A stretch of 64,000 nucleotides of DNA from Chloroflexota bacterium (GTDB lineage: Bacteria; Chloroflexota; Dehalococcoidia; JACQUA01): the NCBI GenBank assembly GCA_016210565.1, contig JACQUA010000334.1, positions 1 through 64,000 on the forward strand, given 5' to 3'. Below are positions 31,735 to 41,000 of this stretch, in pieces. Both the position numbers and the translations under genes were made by a program. Under the pieces are notes generated by a model. The model was given only the letters and a program-made list of their open reading frames with translations, ran no database searches and was not told the origin of the DNA. The stretch's first letter is position 1, and every line of letters begins with the position of its first letter.

Positions 31735-32963
31735 GAGAACATGTACTTGACAATGTGGACCCGAGGGTACTGGGTGAACGCCTTCAGGAAGTCCGGAAGA
31801 CCAGAGGACTGACCCAGGAGGACGTGGCGAGGGAATTAGGTATAGCACGGACCTCCATCACGGCTGTTGAGAAAGGGGAGCGAAGGGTACAGGCCGGTGA
31901 GCTTATTAAGCTGGCCAGGCTATACGGGCGGCAGGTGAATGAATTGCTGGGCCAGCGGCGGACCTTCGGGAATTTCGCCGTTCAATTCCGCACGGCCGTC
32001 GCCAGGTCCGGGCAACCCCAGGCGCCAGCAGAGCAAGCCATTGAGGAGTTCCAAAAGCTATGCGAGGACTATCTTTACCTGGAGAAGCTGTGCGGTTCTT
32101 CCCTTCCTCACGATTACCCGCGGGAGTACGGTCTGAACGGCCTGCCCCCCGAGGATGCGGCAGAGGACATCGCTTCCGCCGAGCGAAACCGCCTGAGTTT
32201 GGGCGACGGGCCGGTTTTGAACCTTCGGGAGCTTCTAGAAAACGACGTGGGCCTGCGGATTTTTTACCCCCGATTGCCCTCCCAAATTGCCGGTATGTTT
32301 ACGTTCGGTGATGTGCTGGGAGGTTGCATTGCGGTTAACTCGGTTCATCCTGAAGAACGCCGTCGCTGGTCGCTGGCCCATGAATACGGGCACTTCCTCG
32401 CTAATAGATATCGCTCCGAGGTGTTCGTAACACTTGCTCACGAAAGAATACCGGCATCAGAGAGGTTCGGCAGCGCCTTTGCCGGAGCCTTTCTCATGCC
32501 CGGCCCGGGCCTCAAGCGTCGTTTCAACGAGCTGGCCCGGTGGCGAAAGGGCGGCGCCACCGTTGCCGACCTTTGCCGGCTGGCCCATTACTACTTCGTC
32601 TCGGTGGAGGCGCTGACCCGCCGGCTGGAGGGCTTGGGCCTGCTGCCCATCGGAAAATGGGATACGCTTTCCGAGCGTGGTTTCAAGGTCAGGGAGGCCC
32701 AGGAAATTCTGCAGTTGCCACCCCACCCGGCTGCGGACAATCTCCTGCCGACGCGTTACCAGTACCTGGCGATGGAGGCATATCAGAAAGGCAACCTCTC
32801 CGAAGGACAACTGGCCCGGTTGATGCGCACGGACCGGGTGGGAGTGCGCCGGCTTATGCAGAGCTTGTCCTGCCAACCCCATGTCTCAAGAGATGGTGAC
32901 CTTGTTAGTCTGACGCCCAACCTCAGTCAACCACTGGGGAAGTTGCCCCGCGCCAAAGGTTAG
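31731..32963 (+). CDS. XRE-family regulator fused to an ImmA/IrrE metallopeptidase
   Basis: A 410-residue two-domain protein. Residues about 14-68 are a Cro/CI-type helix-turn-helix (LTQEDVARELGIARTSITAVEKGE). Residues about 185-300 are an ImmA/IrrE (COG2856) zinc metallopeptidase with HEYGH at 217-221 and a downstream acidic stretch. Such proteins sense stress and cleave a repressor or partner; many guard toxin-antitoxin or mobile-element operons. A further C-terminal region (about 310-400, helical, MRTDRVGVRRLMQSLS) looks like a second DNA-binding element. The start ATG 31731 overlaps the preceding stop in ATGA. It is the best candidate to bind the palindromes at 29597-29646. Confidence 0.88.
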   Translation: MREHVLDNVDPRVLGERLQEVRKTRGLTQEDVARELGIARTSITAVEKGERRVQAGELIKLARLYGRQVNELLGQRRTFGNFAVQFRTAVARSGQPQAPAEQAIEEFQKLCEDYLYLEKLCGSSLPHDYPREYGLNGLPPEDAAEDIASAERNRLSLGDGPVLNLRELLENDVGLRIFYPRLPSQIAGMFTFGDVLGGCIAVNSVHPEERRRWSLAHEYGHFLANRYRSEVFVTLAHERIPASERFGSAFAGAFLMPGPGLKRRFNELARWRKGGATVADLCRLAHYYFVSVEALTRRLEGLGLLPIGKWDTLSERGFKVREAQEILQLPPHPAADNLLPTRYQYLAMEAYQKGNLSEGQLARLMRTDRVGVRRLMQSLSCQPHVSRDGDLVSLTPNLSQPLGKLPRAKG

Positions 32964-32966
32964 CCA

Positions 32967-33524
32967 ATGTTTGGTTCTTCGCGCGAATCGATCATCCTCG
33001 ATGCCAGCACCCTGCTGAATCTGTACGCCACCGCGAAACTCCCCGAAATCATATCGGCTCTTCCTGAGAAGTTCCTCGTGGCAGACTACGTATCGGAGCA
33101 CGAGGCCCTCTATACCAGACGCAAAGGCACTGACGGGACAGAAAACAGAGAAGCGGTTGATATCAAACCGCTGCTGTCCGCTGGAGTTCTCAGCGAGGTA
33201 AGACTGAACGACGAAGAAGAACAGAAAACCTTCATTGACCTGGCAGCGGAGCTGGACGACGGGGAAGCAGTCACCATCGCTCTGGCGTTTCACCGCCAAT
33301 ACACGGTAGCTACGGACGACGCCAAAGCCCGAAGAGTGGCATCGTCCGGATGGAACACTCGCACCACCTCAGCCCTCGAACTCATGAAACGGTGGTCAGA
33401 GCGTGCCCAAGCGCAAAGAGAACAGGTCAGGGCTGCGCTATTGGGAATGTGGTCCGGCGCCAGCTATCGCCCTGGGGAAAAAGACCCGCTATACGGTTGG
33501 TGGCAGGACATGGTATCAGAATGA
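32967..33524 (+). CDS. PIN-domain protein (probable toxin nuclease)
   Basis: A 185-residue protein with the PIN-like fold. Asp12 in IILDASTLLNLY, Glu in ELDDGEAVTIALA and Asp in YTVATDDAKARRVA form the usual acidic metal site, in the manner of DUF3368-type and VapC-like ribonucleases. The C-terminal 60 residues (RWSERAQAQREQVRAALLGM and GEKDPLYGWWQD) are extra. The gene starts three bases after the XRE-ImmA stop. XRE-ImmA/PIN pairs are known toxin-antitoxin-like modules; here the pair follows a QatC-like gene. RNA or DNA cleavage is inferred. Confidence 0.78.
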   Translation: MFGSSRESIILDASTLLNLYATAKLPEIISALPEKFLVADYVSEHEALYTRRKGTDGTENREAVDIKPLLSAGVLSEVRLNDEEEQKTFIDLAAELDDGEAVTIALAFHRQYTVATDDAKARRVASSGWNTRTTSALELMKRWSERAQAQREQVRAALLGMWSGASYRPGEKDPLYGWWQDMVSE

Positions 33525-33546
33525 ATCGTGGCAGAAACGAATTAGA

Positions 33547-33633
33547 AGATTCAAGATTCAAGATTCCCCACCCTGACCGCCTGCCATTCCCTACCCCCGC
33601 CCTGCTACTGGCTACTGGCTACTCACTGCTCAG
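33547..33633. repeat. Low-complexity dispersed repeat after the defence-like operon
   Basis: GATTCAAGATTCAAGATTCC and GCTACTGGCTACTGGCTACT are runs of short words shared with 150-299. No terminator stem is evident. Confidence 0.5.
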
Positions 33634-34332
33634 CTACTTCCCCCGTCGGAACAGCGCCAGGAACCTGTCTTCGTACTCGTCGAACACGCCCCACCTGTCA
33701 AGCTCGGTCTTCAGCGCCCCCGGTTCCAGACGGCCTTCCTTCACCATGGTGAACATCTCTTCGATGCGTTGCCTGGCCCCGGCCGGCAGCCCCCTGCGAT
33801 CAACGTCAAAGTATCCTCTCCGGCCCATCTCTTCCACGTGGCCGGGCACCGAACCCCTGGTCAGGCTGAAAATGAATTTCAGAATGGACACATCCCAGAG
33901 TTCATCAACACCTTTCAAAATGGCCGTCAGGGGCCTGTCTTCCTTTTCGATCATCTCTTTCAACCGCTCGCTCACCTGGAGCAGCTCCTCGGAAACGATA
34001 GTCAGGTTTTCGGGCTGATTCTTGTAGGCATAAAGGATGCCCGTCGCATGGGGGCCCACCTCCCGGCGCGCCATCTCGAAATACTGCCTGGCCTCCTTGC
34101 TGAACCCCTCCAGGTTCAAAAGATAGTCAGGGGTCACTATTTTCGGCCTTTCCGCCACCACGTTCCCCTCCCTGATGACCGTCTCCTTCTCCGGGCTCCC
34201 AGGCTCCTTGTAAACCGGCTCCGTCAGCAGGAAATAGTGAATATTCGTCGTACCGAAAGTGGAAAGCGACCGCCTGGGCTCTTTCAGCACCTCGGTATGT
34301 TCGACAGCGTATCTGATTCTTTCTTCTTCCAT
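33634..34332 (-). CDS. Conserved-looking protein of unknown function next to nicotinate phosphoribosyltransferase
   Basis: A 232-residue soluble protein that I do not recognise. It begins MEEERIRYAVEHTEVLKEP, continues with a mixed alpha/beta N-terminal half (STFGTTNIHYFLLTEPVY) and a helical C-terminal half (EELLQVSERLKEMIEKEDRP; EEMFTMVKEGRLEPGALKTE). No catalytic motif, signal peptide or membrane span is visible. It is encoded 76 bases after pncB on the same strand, so co-transcription is plausible. A role linked to NAD salvage would be a guess from position only. Confidence 0.6.
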   Translation of the reverse strand: MEEERIRYAVEHTEVLKEPRRSLSTFGTTNIHYFLLTEPVYKEPGSPEKETVIREGNVVAERPKIVTPDYLLNLEGFSKEARQYFEMARREVGPHATGILYAYKNQPENLTIVSEELLQVSERLKEMIEKEDRPLTAILKGVDELWDVSILKFIFSLTRGSVPGHVEEMGRRGYFDVDRRGLPAGARQRIEEMFTMVKEGRLEPGALKTELDRWGVFDEYEDRFLALFRRGK

Positions 34333-34408
34333 GGTAGAGTGGCTATCGGCTGTCGGCTTACAGCCTACAGCTTTCAGCAGTCAGCTTTTATCTGCTTGCT
34401 GTAAGCTA

Positions 34409-35866
34409 TTAGCTGACGCCTTTCCCTTCATTTTGGCTTTCGATTTTCTCCGTGGAATAGCTCTCCACAAGTTGTCGAGTAAGCGCCGCCAGCTTCTCGC
34501 TCAAACGCACCGGGTAGGCGGTGGCATCCCTGAGTTGCCTGTACTCTTCGGGCAAACTGGCAAGCTGCCCCAAACAATAGTCCCGGATTTCGCCGGTCTC
34601 AGGGAAATCATACACAAGCTCCCCCTCTTTTACAATCGGGACCAGCAGCGGACGGCTGTCAGGCGGGCCCGGCTCATCCCAGAGGCTGATGACATCCTCA
34701 ACATAGCGATCGTTCGCCATGACCCGGTGCACCTGCTTCTTCGAGGGGAGCAGGGTCTTTTCCGCCTCGTCGCTGATCTTGAGCTTCGGCGTCATCCTGC
34801 CGTCCGGTCCCTCGACCTCCACCAGTTTGTAAACGCCGCCGACGGCGCAAACGCCGCCTTTGCCCGTTGCGGGATCATAAACCGCTCCGGTGACCAGGCG
34901 GGTGCCGACGCCGAAGGCGTCTATGGGCGCGCCCCCGGACAGAAGCCTGTCTATCTCGAACTCGTCCAGCTCGCTGCTGACGAAGATGCGCGCCTCTTTG
35001 AAGCCGCGGCCGTCCAGTATCTCCCTGACCTGCTTGCTGAGGCTCAGCAAGTCCCCGCTGTCCAGCCGCACCCCCCGCAACGAGAACCCCTTCCGCTTCA
35101 GTTCTTCCCCGACGACGCAGGCGTTGCGGGCGCCCTCGATGGAGCCATAGGTATCAATCAGGAGAAGAGAATTCTGAGGAAATGACTCTGCGTAGGCCCT
35201 GAAAGCGTCCAGCTCCGTCGGGTAAAACTGGACGAACTTGTGGGCCATGGTCCCGTAGTAGGGTATGCCCCATTTCTTCCCTCCCACCACCAAGGAAGTG
35301 CCGTGACAACCGCCGATGAAAGCAGCTCTGGCCGCCAAGACCGCGGCGTCGCGCCCGTGGGCGCGACGCGCCCCGAAGTCTATCACCATCCTCCCCCGGG
35401 CCGCCTGCGCCACCCGCGAAGCCTTGGTAGCCACCAGGCTCTGGAAATTCACCAGGGCCAGCAAATAGGTCTCGAAGAGTTGGACTTCTATGGACGGACC
35501 GGTGACATTGATGATCGGCTCGTTCGGAAAGACCGGTGTGCCCTCGGGTACGGCATGGATGTCTCCCCGGAACTTCAGTTTCTTCAAATAGTGCAGAAAA
35601 TCGTCGCTGAGGTCGCCGCCCGAGCTCTTCTTTAGCCAGCCCAGGTCCTCATCGGTGAAACGGATGTTCAGCACATAGTGGATGAACTGTTCCAGCCCGG
35701 CGGCGACCAGATAAGCGCCCTGGGGTATCCGGCGGATGAAGTAGTTTTCGGTGATGTTATCGAAATTCCCGTGGTCGAAGTCCGCCTTCCCCATGGTGTA
35801 CTCATAGTAGTCCCCGAACAGCCCCAGCTCGCTTTCCCCCAGCAGACCGGAAACAGGTTTTCTCAA
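34409..35866 (-). CDS. pncB: Nicotinate phosphoribosyltransferase
   Basis: A 485-residue enzyme that joins nicotinate to PRPP, with ATP hydrolysis, to make nicotinate mononucleotide for NAD salvage. Landmarks are DYYEYTMGKADF near residue 20, FGARRAHGRDAA (the conserved R-R-x-H segment), FIGGCHGTSLV, DTYGSIEGARNA and GVRLDSGDLLSLSKQVREIL (the phosphate/ribose loop). Length fits the family. The C-terminal region with KKQVHRVMANDRYVEDV is normal. An unknown gene follows on the same strand. The assignment is firm. Confidence 0.93.
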   Translation of the reverse strand: MRKPVSGLLGESELGLFGDYYEYTMGKADFDHGNFDNITENYFIRRIPQGAYLVAAGLEQFIHYVLNIRFTDEDLGWLKKSSGGDLSDDFLHYLKKLKFRGDIHAVPEGTPVFPNEPIINVTGPSIEVQLFETYLLALVNFQSLVATKASRVAQAARGRMVIDFGARRAHGRDAAVLAARAAFIGGCHGTSLVVGGKKWGIPYYGTMAHKFVQFYPTELDAFRAYAESFPQNSLLLIDTYGSIEGARNACVVGEELKRKGFSLRGVRLDSGDLLSLSKQVREILDGRGFKEARIFVSSELDEFEIDRLLSGGAPIDAFGVGTRLVTGAVYDPATGKGGVCAVGGVYKLVEVEGPDGRMTPKLKISDEAEKTLLPSKKQVHRVMANDRYVEDVISLWDEPGPPDSRPLLVPIVKEGELVYDFPETGEIRDYCLGQLASLPEEYRQLRDATAYPVRLSEKLAALTRQLVESYSTEKIESQNEGKGVS

Positions 35867-36039
35867 AGAATACGTCCTCCGGATTCCAACTCTATCATGA
35901 AGCCCATTCTAACTTCGCCGGAAGCCCCTGTCAACGGACGCGCACGCCCCACCAGACAGGCCAAACCTTGTGATATAATGCCCCGTGGGCCACGAAACGC
36001 TATTGAATCAAAACCCTTGGAACGTGTAGAGAGAAGACA

Positions 36040-36739
36040 ATGAAGCTCAACAAGTTTATCGCGATCGTGACATGCTGCGAGCTGAATGCCGCTGAAGAAG
36101 GCGCATTCTGGCATGCCCGGACAAACCTCGGTGGAAACTATCTGGCGCAGCCTCTCAATTTGGCAGCCGTCGCCAGCAATGTGCATGCGTTCTTGGCCAG
36201 GTGGAGATCGTACCGTACACGCATTGACTGGCAGAAACTCGCCCACATCTGGACGCCGCGCGAGCAGAGCATCGCCGGGCAGTTGCAATGCCTGGGGCTC
36301 GAAGCAGCGAGTGGGCCCCACGCTCCAGGGTGCGGACCAATTGTATCATCACCTGTTCGCGGCTAACGTTCGCGGCCTCGGACAGACTAACATCTCGAAG
36401 ATGTTGGCTTTGTCTTTGCCGGGTTTATGCGTTATGTGGGACAGCGGAATAAGACAGGATTTTCTATCACGATCGCGGAGGCATCGAGGCATCGCACCCC
36501 AACCGCGCGCCTATCGCCGTTTTCTGGAGCAGAGGCAACGGGAGATTGTTGATCTGATTGAGCAGGCTATGGCTACGCGACGCGTGTCAAAGGCAAATGC
36601 AATAGCATGGCTGCGTGGATTACCCACACGTGTGGACGACGCCAGCCCAAACAAGCCACTGGCCAAACTTATCGACGAATACTACTACTGGAAGAAGCGC
36701 TGCTGCCAGTTCGGGGATGCGCCGCAAGTCTGTCAATGA
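36040..36739 (+). pseudogene. Unknown gene split by a frameshift
   Basis: Two consecutive frames make one plausible protein of about 230 residues. The first (from ATG 36040) gives MKLNKFIAIVTCCELNAAEE to about LQCLGLEAASGP; the second resumes near 36320 with LQGADQLYHHLFAANVRGLG and runs through KMLALSLPGLCVMWDSGIR to ENDPQVCQ-like residues at 36739 (exact end GDAPQVCQ). The switch is between about 36305 and 36345. No family is recognised. A good -10 hexamer, TATAAT (35974-35979), lies upstream. Either the gene is broken or one base is wrong in the assembly. Confidence 0.55.
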
Positions 36740-36871
36740 CAAGCCCGAACCGTGCGACTGCTGGACGTGATCCCTGAACTGTCTTTTCCTTTGTCACCCA
36801 CTCCTCGGGCAAGGCGAAGGCGCCACACCTGGTTTGCCAGCAACCACATCCCAAACAGAATCCGGATCATC

Positions 36872-37383
36872 CTACGCTCCCCCGCTCATATCCCTCAGCC
36901 TTTGTGAAGCATCATCATCTTCCGGGTTGAGTACCTCGAACCCTTCAGCACCGCCCGCGTCAGATAGTTCCCTATCACTGGTCACCAGGACCACTGGCTC
37001 CATGTTAGCAGCGGACGGTTTCAGTCTCAACGCAGATGCCAGGTGAATCGCATCCCCAGCCTTTAGAGCATGGTGGTCCAAAACGGCCGACGATTCTTCC
37101 ATGAGGCGGGTGTCCACCTCCACCACCACAGATATTGCTGCCCGGTCTCTCAAGAATTCGGAGAACAATATCCTCATCTGCGGTTCCCGAAGCACCTTCC
37201 CCTTCACAAGCCTTCTCAGGACAGCTTTCAGCTCCACTACAGCTAGCAGGGAGATGGCCAGAATACCGGCATCTTGAAGCGTATCGAAAAGCTCATCAAC
37301 AACATCACTTCCGCTTTTCCCCGATGCGGCTCCCGGACATGCCTCCTGACGAGCGCCGGTGTGTCCAGGTAAATAATGCGCAC
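36872..37383 (-). pseudogene. VapC-like PIN toxin with a frameshift
   Basis: The minus strand from GTG 37383 reads VRIIYLDTPALVRRHVREP, the N-terminal PIN strand with the first catalytic Asp. After about 37305-37345 the reading moves to another frame: SDVVDELFDTLQDAGILAIS, LLAVVELKAVLRRL, then DAIHLASALRL and VLVTSDRELSDAGG, the rest of a VapC-type PIN domain with its Asp residues. Joined, it is a full-length toxin of about 170 residues. The shorter frame alone (36872-37237) lacks the N-terminal Asp and cannot be a complete nuclease. The antitoxin-like gene ends four bases upstream. Confidence 0.72.
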
Positions 37384-37386
37384 CGG

Positions 37387-37581
37387 CTATCTAGCCTCGA
37401 TCATCATCCTGCTAACCGATATCGACCCTATCTGCTTCGCCAGTTTGCGCCTCATTTCCCGGGGATGCATCCTCGGCTCTCGATACTCGTCCAACATCCG
37501 GTCAATAACAGAGTCCATCTCTTTTCTCCTGCTCTTGTAGACATCTATCACCGTCTGGTATTCACTGCTCTTGACTGTCAT
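37387..37581 (-). CDS. VapB-like antitoxin (small charged protein)
   Basis: A 64-residue basic, helical protein: MTVKSSEYQTVIDVYKSRRK and a Met/Arg-rich C-terminal half (HPREMRRKLAKQIGSIS). No known antitoxin signature is certain, but it lies four bases upstream of the PIN toxin on the same strand, has a clear ribosome site (GAGGTGGAAA) and the usual size of the cognate antitoxin. An A/T-rich -10, TATAAT (minus strand, 37707-37702), may drive it. The assignment is mainly from context. Confidence 0.62.
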   Translation of the reverse strand: MTVKSSEYQTVIDVYKSRRKEMDSVIDRMLDEYREPRMHPREMRRKLAKQIGSISVSRMMIEAR

Positions 37582-37701
37582 TTTCCACCTCTCGCAGGAT
37601 AACTATTCGGGTGAAGGCAGATGTCGGCCTACCCGACTCTTAACGAAATCCCCGCCCGATTAACGGCGGTCCTATATTCACGTCAGAACCTCTCGAAGTG
37701 C

Positions 37702-37728
37702 ATTATATCATAGCGGCCGACGCAGCAA
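37702..37728 (-). promoter_or_regulatory. Possible promoter of the toxin-antitoxin pair
   Basis: TATAAT on the minus strand at 37707-37702. The upstream TTGCTG (37728-37723) is a weak -35 at a 15-base spacing. It would give a leader of about 115 bases before the antitoxin ATG. Confidence 0.35.
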
Positions 37729-37764
37729 TTAGAGATCGCTTCCTCTCACGACGCCGCTGGAGCG

Positions 37765-37990
37765 TTGTCTGGCCGCCGTAGGGGCGAACCCGTCCCGACG
37801 CATCGCCCCGATGCATCGGGGTCACAGAGCGCAGTGTGTTCGCCCGCCGGCGGGCAGACGCGTTGGTCTGCCCCTACTGTTGGGTCCGAGGATGGTGGAA
37901 CTTTTCGCCGCCCACCAGCGTATTAATCTATAGAAAACGCAATCATTAGAGTTAGGACCGGCTCCCGTCCCGATGCATCGGGGCAGTACC
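37765..37990. repeat. Cluster of GTAGGGGC repeats and CCCGATGCATCGGG palindromes
   Basis: CCGTAGGGGCGAACCCGTCC (about 37776) with an inverted partner GGTCTGCCCCTAC (about 37866-37878), plus two CCCCGATGCATCGGGG palindromes (37807-37822 and 37970-37985). The rest of 37582-38011 has no gene. Confidence 0.65.
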
Positions 37991-38045
37991 GGGTTCAAAC
38001 TGGAGGTCGCCATGAAAGTACAATCATTGTCAGAAAACGAGATCT

Positions 38046-38072
38046 CACAGGCACCGTGGCCTGTGGTACCAC
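38046..38072. repeat. Palindromic repeat separating two alternative starts of the macroglobulin gene
   Basis: CACAGGCACCGTGGCCTGTG followed by GTACCAC is a full unit in the opposite orientation to most copies. On either side stand similar blocks GGAGGTCGCCATGAAAGTAC (38003-38022) and GGAGATCGCCATGAAAATAG (38083-38102). Confidence 0.7.
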
Positions 38073-38092
38073 GTCTTAGTACGGAGATCGCC

Positions 38093-41000
38093 ATGAAAAT
38101 AGAAACTTTGTCAGGAAAACAGGGTGGAGTCCGGAGACAAGAGTCTGGAGTCCTGAGCCCCTTGCGCAGGCACGGAGGCCTGCGCCACCCGGGCCTGCGC
38201 CACCCGGGATGGGCCCTGGCGCTGGTCCTGGCGATGCTGTTGCCCTTCGTAACGGCCTGTCTCGAAGACGAAGGCGTGGACAGCTACGTCGCCCTGGTGC
38301 CGAAAACGCTGAACGCCGGGGAGAACACGGGCATCTCCGTGTCCCTTTTCCGCGGCGAGACCCTGGCCAACGCCAACGTAAACCTCTCTTTGCAAAAAGA
38401 CGGTGAACGCATCTTCCTGGCGCGCCAGTTCGTCCCGGGGAACCTGACGGTCGGCTTCAAAGTCCCTTCCCTGCCCGAAGGCCAATACGATCTGCTCCTC
38501 GAGGGAAACGGCTTCAATGATAAGGCGCCTGTCCAGATAGCCAACTCCCCCCTCATCTTCCTGCAGACGGACAAGCCCATCTACAAGCCCGGCCAGACCA
38601 TCCACATCAGGGCCATCAGCCTGAACTCCGAGCTCAGGCCGGTGGCCGGGAAGGTTACCGTGGAAGCCCTCGACGCCAAAGGCATCAAAGTGCTGCGCAA
38701 GGAGCTGAACACCGATGACTTTGGCATGGCCTCCCTGGACCTGCCCCTCTCTTCGGAACCAAACCTTGGGACCTGGAAACTCACCGCCAATTCCGGCAAA
38801 CAGAAGACCCAGCTCGACGTTAAGGTGGAGAAGTACATCCTGCCCAAATATGAAATCAAGCTGGACCTCGTCAAAGACTGGTACCTGGTGAACGAAATAA
38901 TCAAAGGAGATGTCTCTTCTGAATACAGCTTCGGCAAGCCCGTCGCCGGCGAGGTGGAGATCAAAGCCTCGCGCTACGTGGGCCGCTGGGAGCAGTACGC
39001 CGCCGTATCGAAGACCATTGACGGCAAGACATCCTTTGAGATCCCGGCTGCCGGCTACGTTTCCGGCGTCCCGGGGGCCCGGGGCATGGGCAACGTGCTC
39101 CTGGACGTCATCGTCAAAGAGAAGTCCACCGGCTATGAAGAAAAGACCAACAGGCTGGTGACCATCGCCTCGTCGCCGTTGACCCTGCAACTGATTCCCG
39201 AGAACTCCGTTTTCAAGCCATCCCTGCCCTTCAAGGTGCTTCTCCTTTCGGAAACGCCGGATAACCAGCCCAGAGACGCTGCCGTGAATCTGATCGTCAC
39301 CTACTTGCGGCAGAACTCCCAGCAAATCCGCGCCGACCGGTCAAACGTCGCCACCAGGAACGGCAAGGCCATGCTGGACCTTGCCCCGCCCGCCGACGCC
39401 GCCATAGTCCGGATTTCGGCATCGTCCGAGGGCGCCGGCGCCAGCATTTCTGTCGGCGCGAGTTATTCGCCTTCTGCCAATTTCATCCACCTGGAGCAGA
39501 CCAGCCCCGGCATTCCGAAGGTGGGCGAAGAAATTTCTTTCCAGGTCTACTCCACCAAAGAAGCCGCCAACTTTTACTATGAAATCGTTTCGCGCGGCCG
39601 GGTGGTCTTTTCCGATTTCACCAGAAGCAACGCCATCCGCTTCCAGACCACGCCGCTTATGGCGCCGTCCTCGCGGCTCCTGGTATACCAGATTCTCCCC
39701 AACTCAGAACTCGCGGCCGACAGCCTTCCCTTCAAGGTGACCGGGAGCTACTCCCACAACGCGCAAATCGGATTCAACAAAACGGAGGTCAGGCCGGGCC
39801 AGGAGGTCGGCATCGACATCAAGACCGAAGGCCAGTCGAAAGTGGGCCTGCAGGTGGTAGACCGGTCCGTGTTCATCCTGGCGGAGAACCGGCTCAACCT
39901 GCAGCAGGTCTTTGATGAATTGGAAAAGCTTTACATGAAACCCCAGGTGGAGCTTCATTCCGCCTCGGCCATCCCTCCCATCATCTACCGGGGAGCCATG
40001 GAGACTTTTGCCGACAGCGGCCTCACAGTCCTGACGAACAAGAACATTCCCTCCGGCGAGGAATTCAAGAAGACCCTACCCCAGCGGGGTGGAGTTGCGG
40101 GAGAGGTCGGCCCGGCAGGTCCGCCGTTCCTCATGAGAGACGGCGCGGTCCCACCACCCGTCCCCCGCCCCCTCGCTCCCGGGGCTGAAAAGCAGGCTGC
40201 CGCGGCAGCGACTCCTGCCCCCGGCCAGCTTGCCGAAGTCCAGAGGGTCCGGCAGTTCTTCCCCGAGACCTGGCTCTGGCAGGACATCACCACCGACGCC
40301 AACGGTCTGGCTTCGCTGAAAGTCAACGCTCCCGATTCCATCACCATCTGGAAGTTGTACGCCGTGGCCCTTTCCAGAGAGAAAGGCCTGGGCATCAGCG
40401 AGAGCGACCTGAAGACCTTCCAGCCGTTCTTTATCTCCATCGACCTCCCCTACAGCGCCATCCGTGGCGAGACCTTCCCGGTGAAAGTCGCCATCTACAA
40501 CTACCTCAACCAGGCGCAGGAGGTCTTCGTCGAAATCGAAAAAGCCCCGTGGCTCGACCTTCTGGACCAGGCGACCAGGACCGTCAGGATCGCCCCCAAC
40601 GACATCGGCGGCGCGGAGTTCAGAATCCGGCCCGGCAACCTGGGCGTGAACCAGGTCAAGATTACCGCCCGGAGCGCCCAGTTCGCCGACGCCGCCATCA
40701 AACCCATTATCATCGACCCCGAAGGCGTCGAAAGGGAAACGGTGGAAAACATCATTCTTGCCGGCGGCGCATCCAGGACCGTGAACACCGGGCTGCCTCC
40801 GGGCATCGTGGACGGCTCCGGCCGCGTCTACCTGGCCTTATCGGGCAGCTACCTGACCCAGAGCCTGGAAGGCCTGGAAAAGCTGCTCCAGATGCCCTTC
40901 GGCTGCGGCGAGCAGAACATGATCCTGCTGGCCCCGAACATCTACGTGACCTCCTATCTCAAGGAGACGGGCCAGCTCAAGCCGGAGGTCATGGCCAAAG

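Noticed and set aside
38111-39325. Long antisense frame inside the macroglobulin gene
   Set aside because: High GC makes long opposite-strand frames common. The plus-strand gene has domain motifs throughout and the antisense frame has none.
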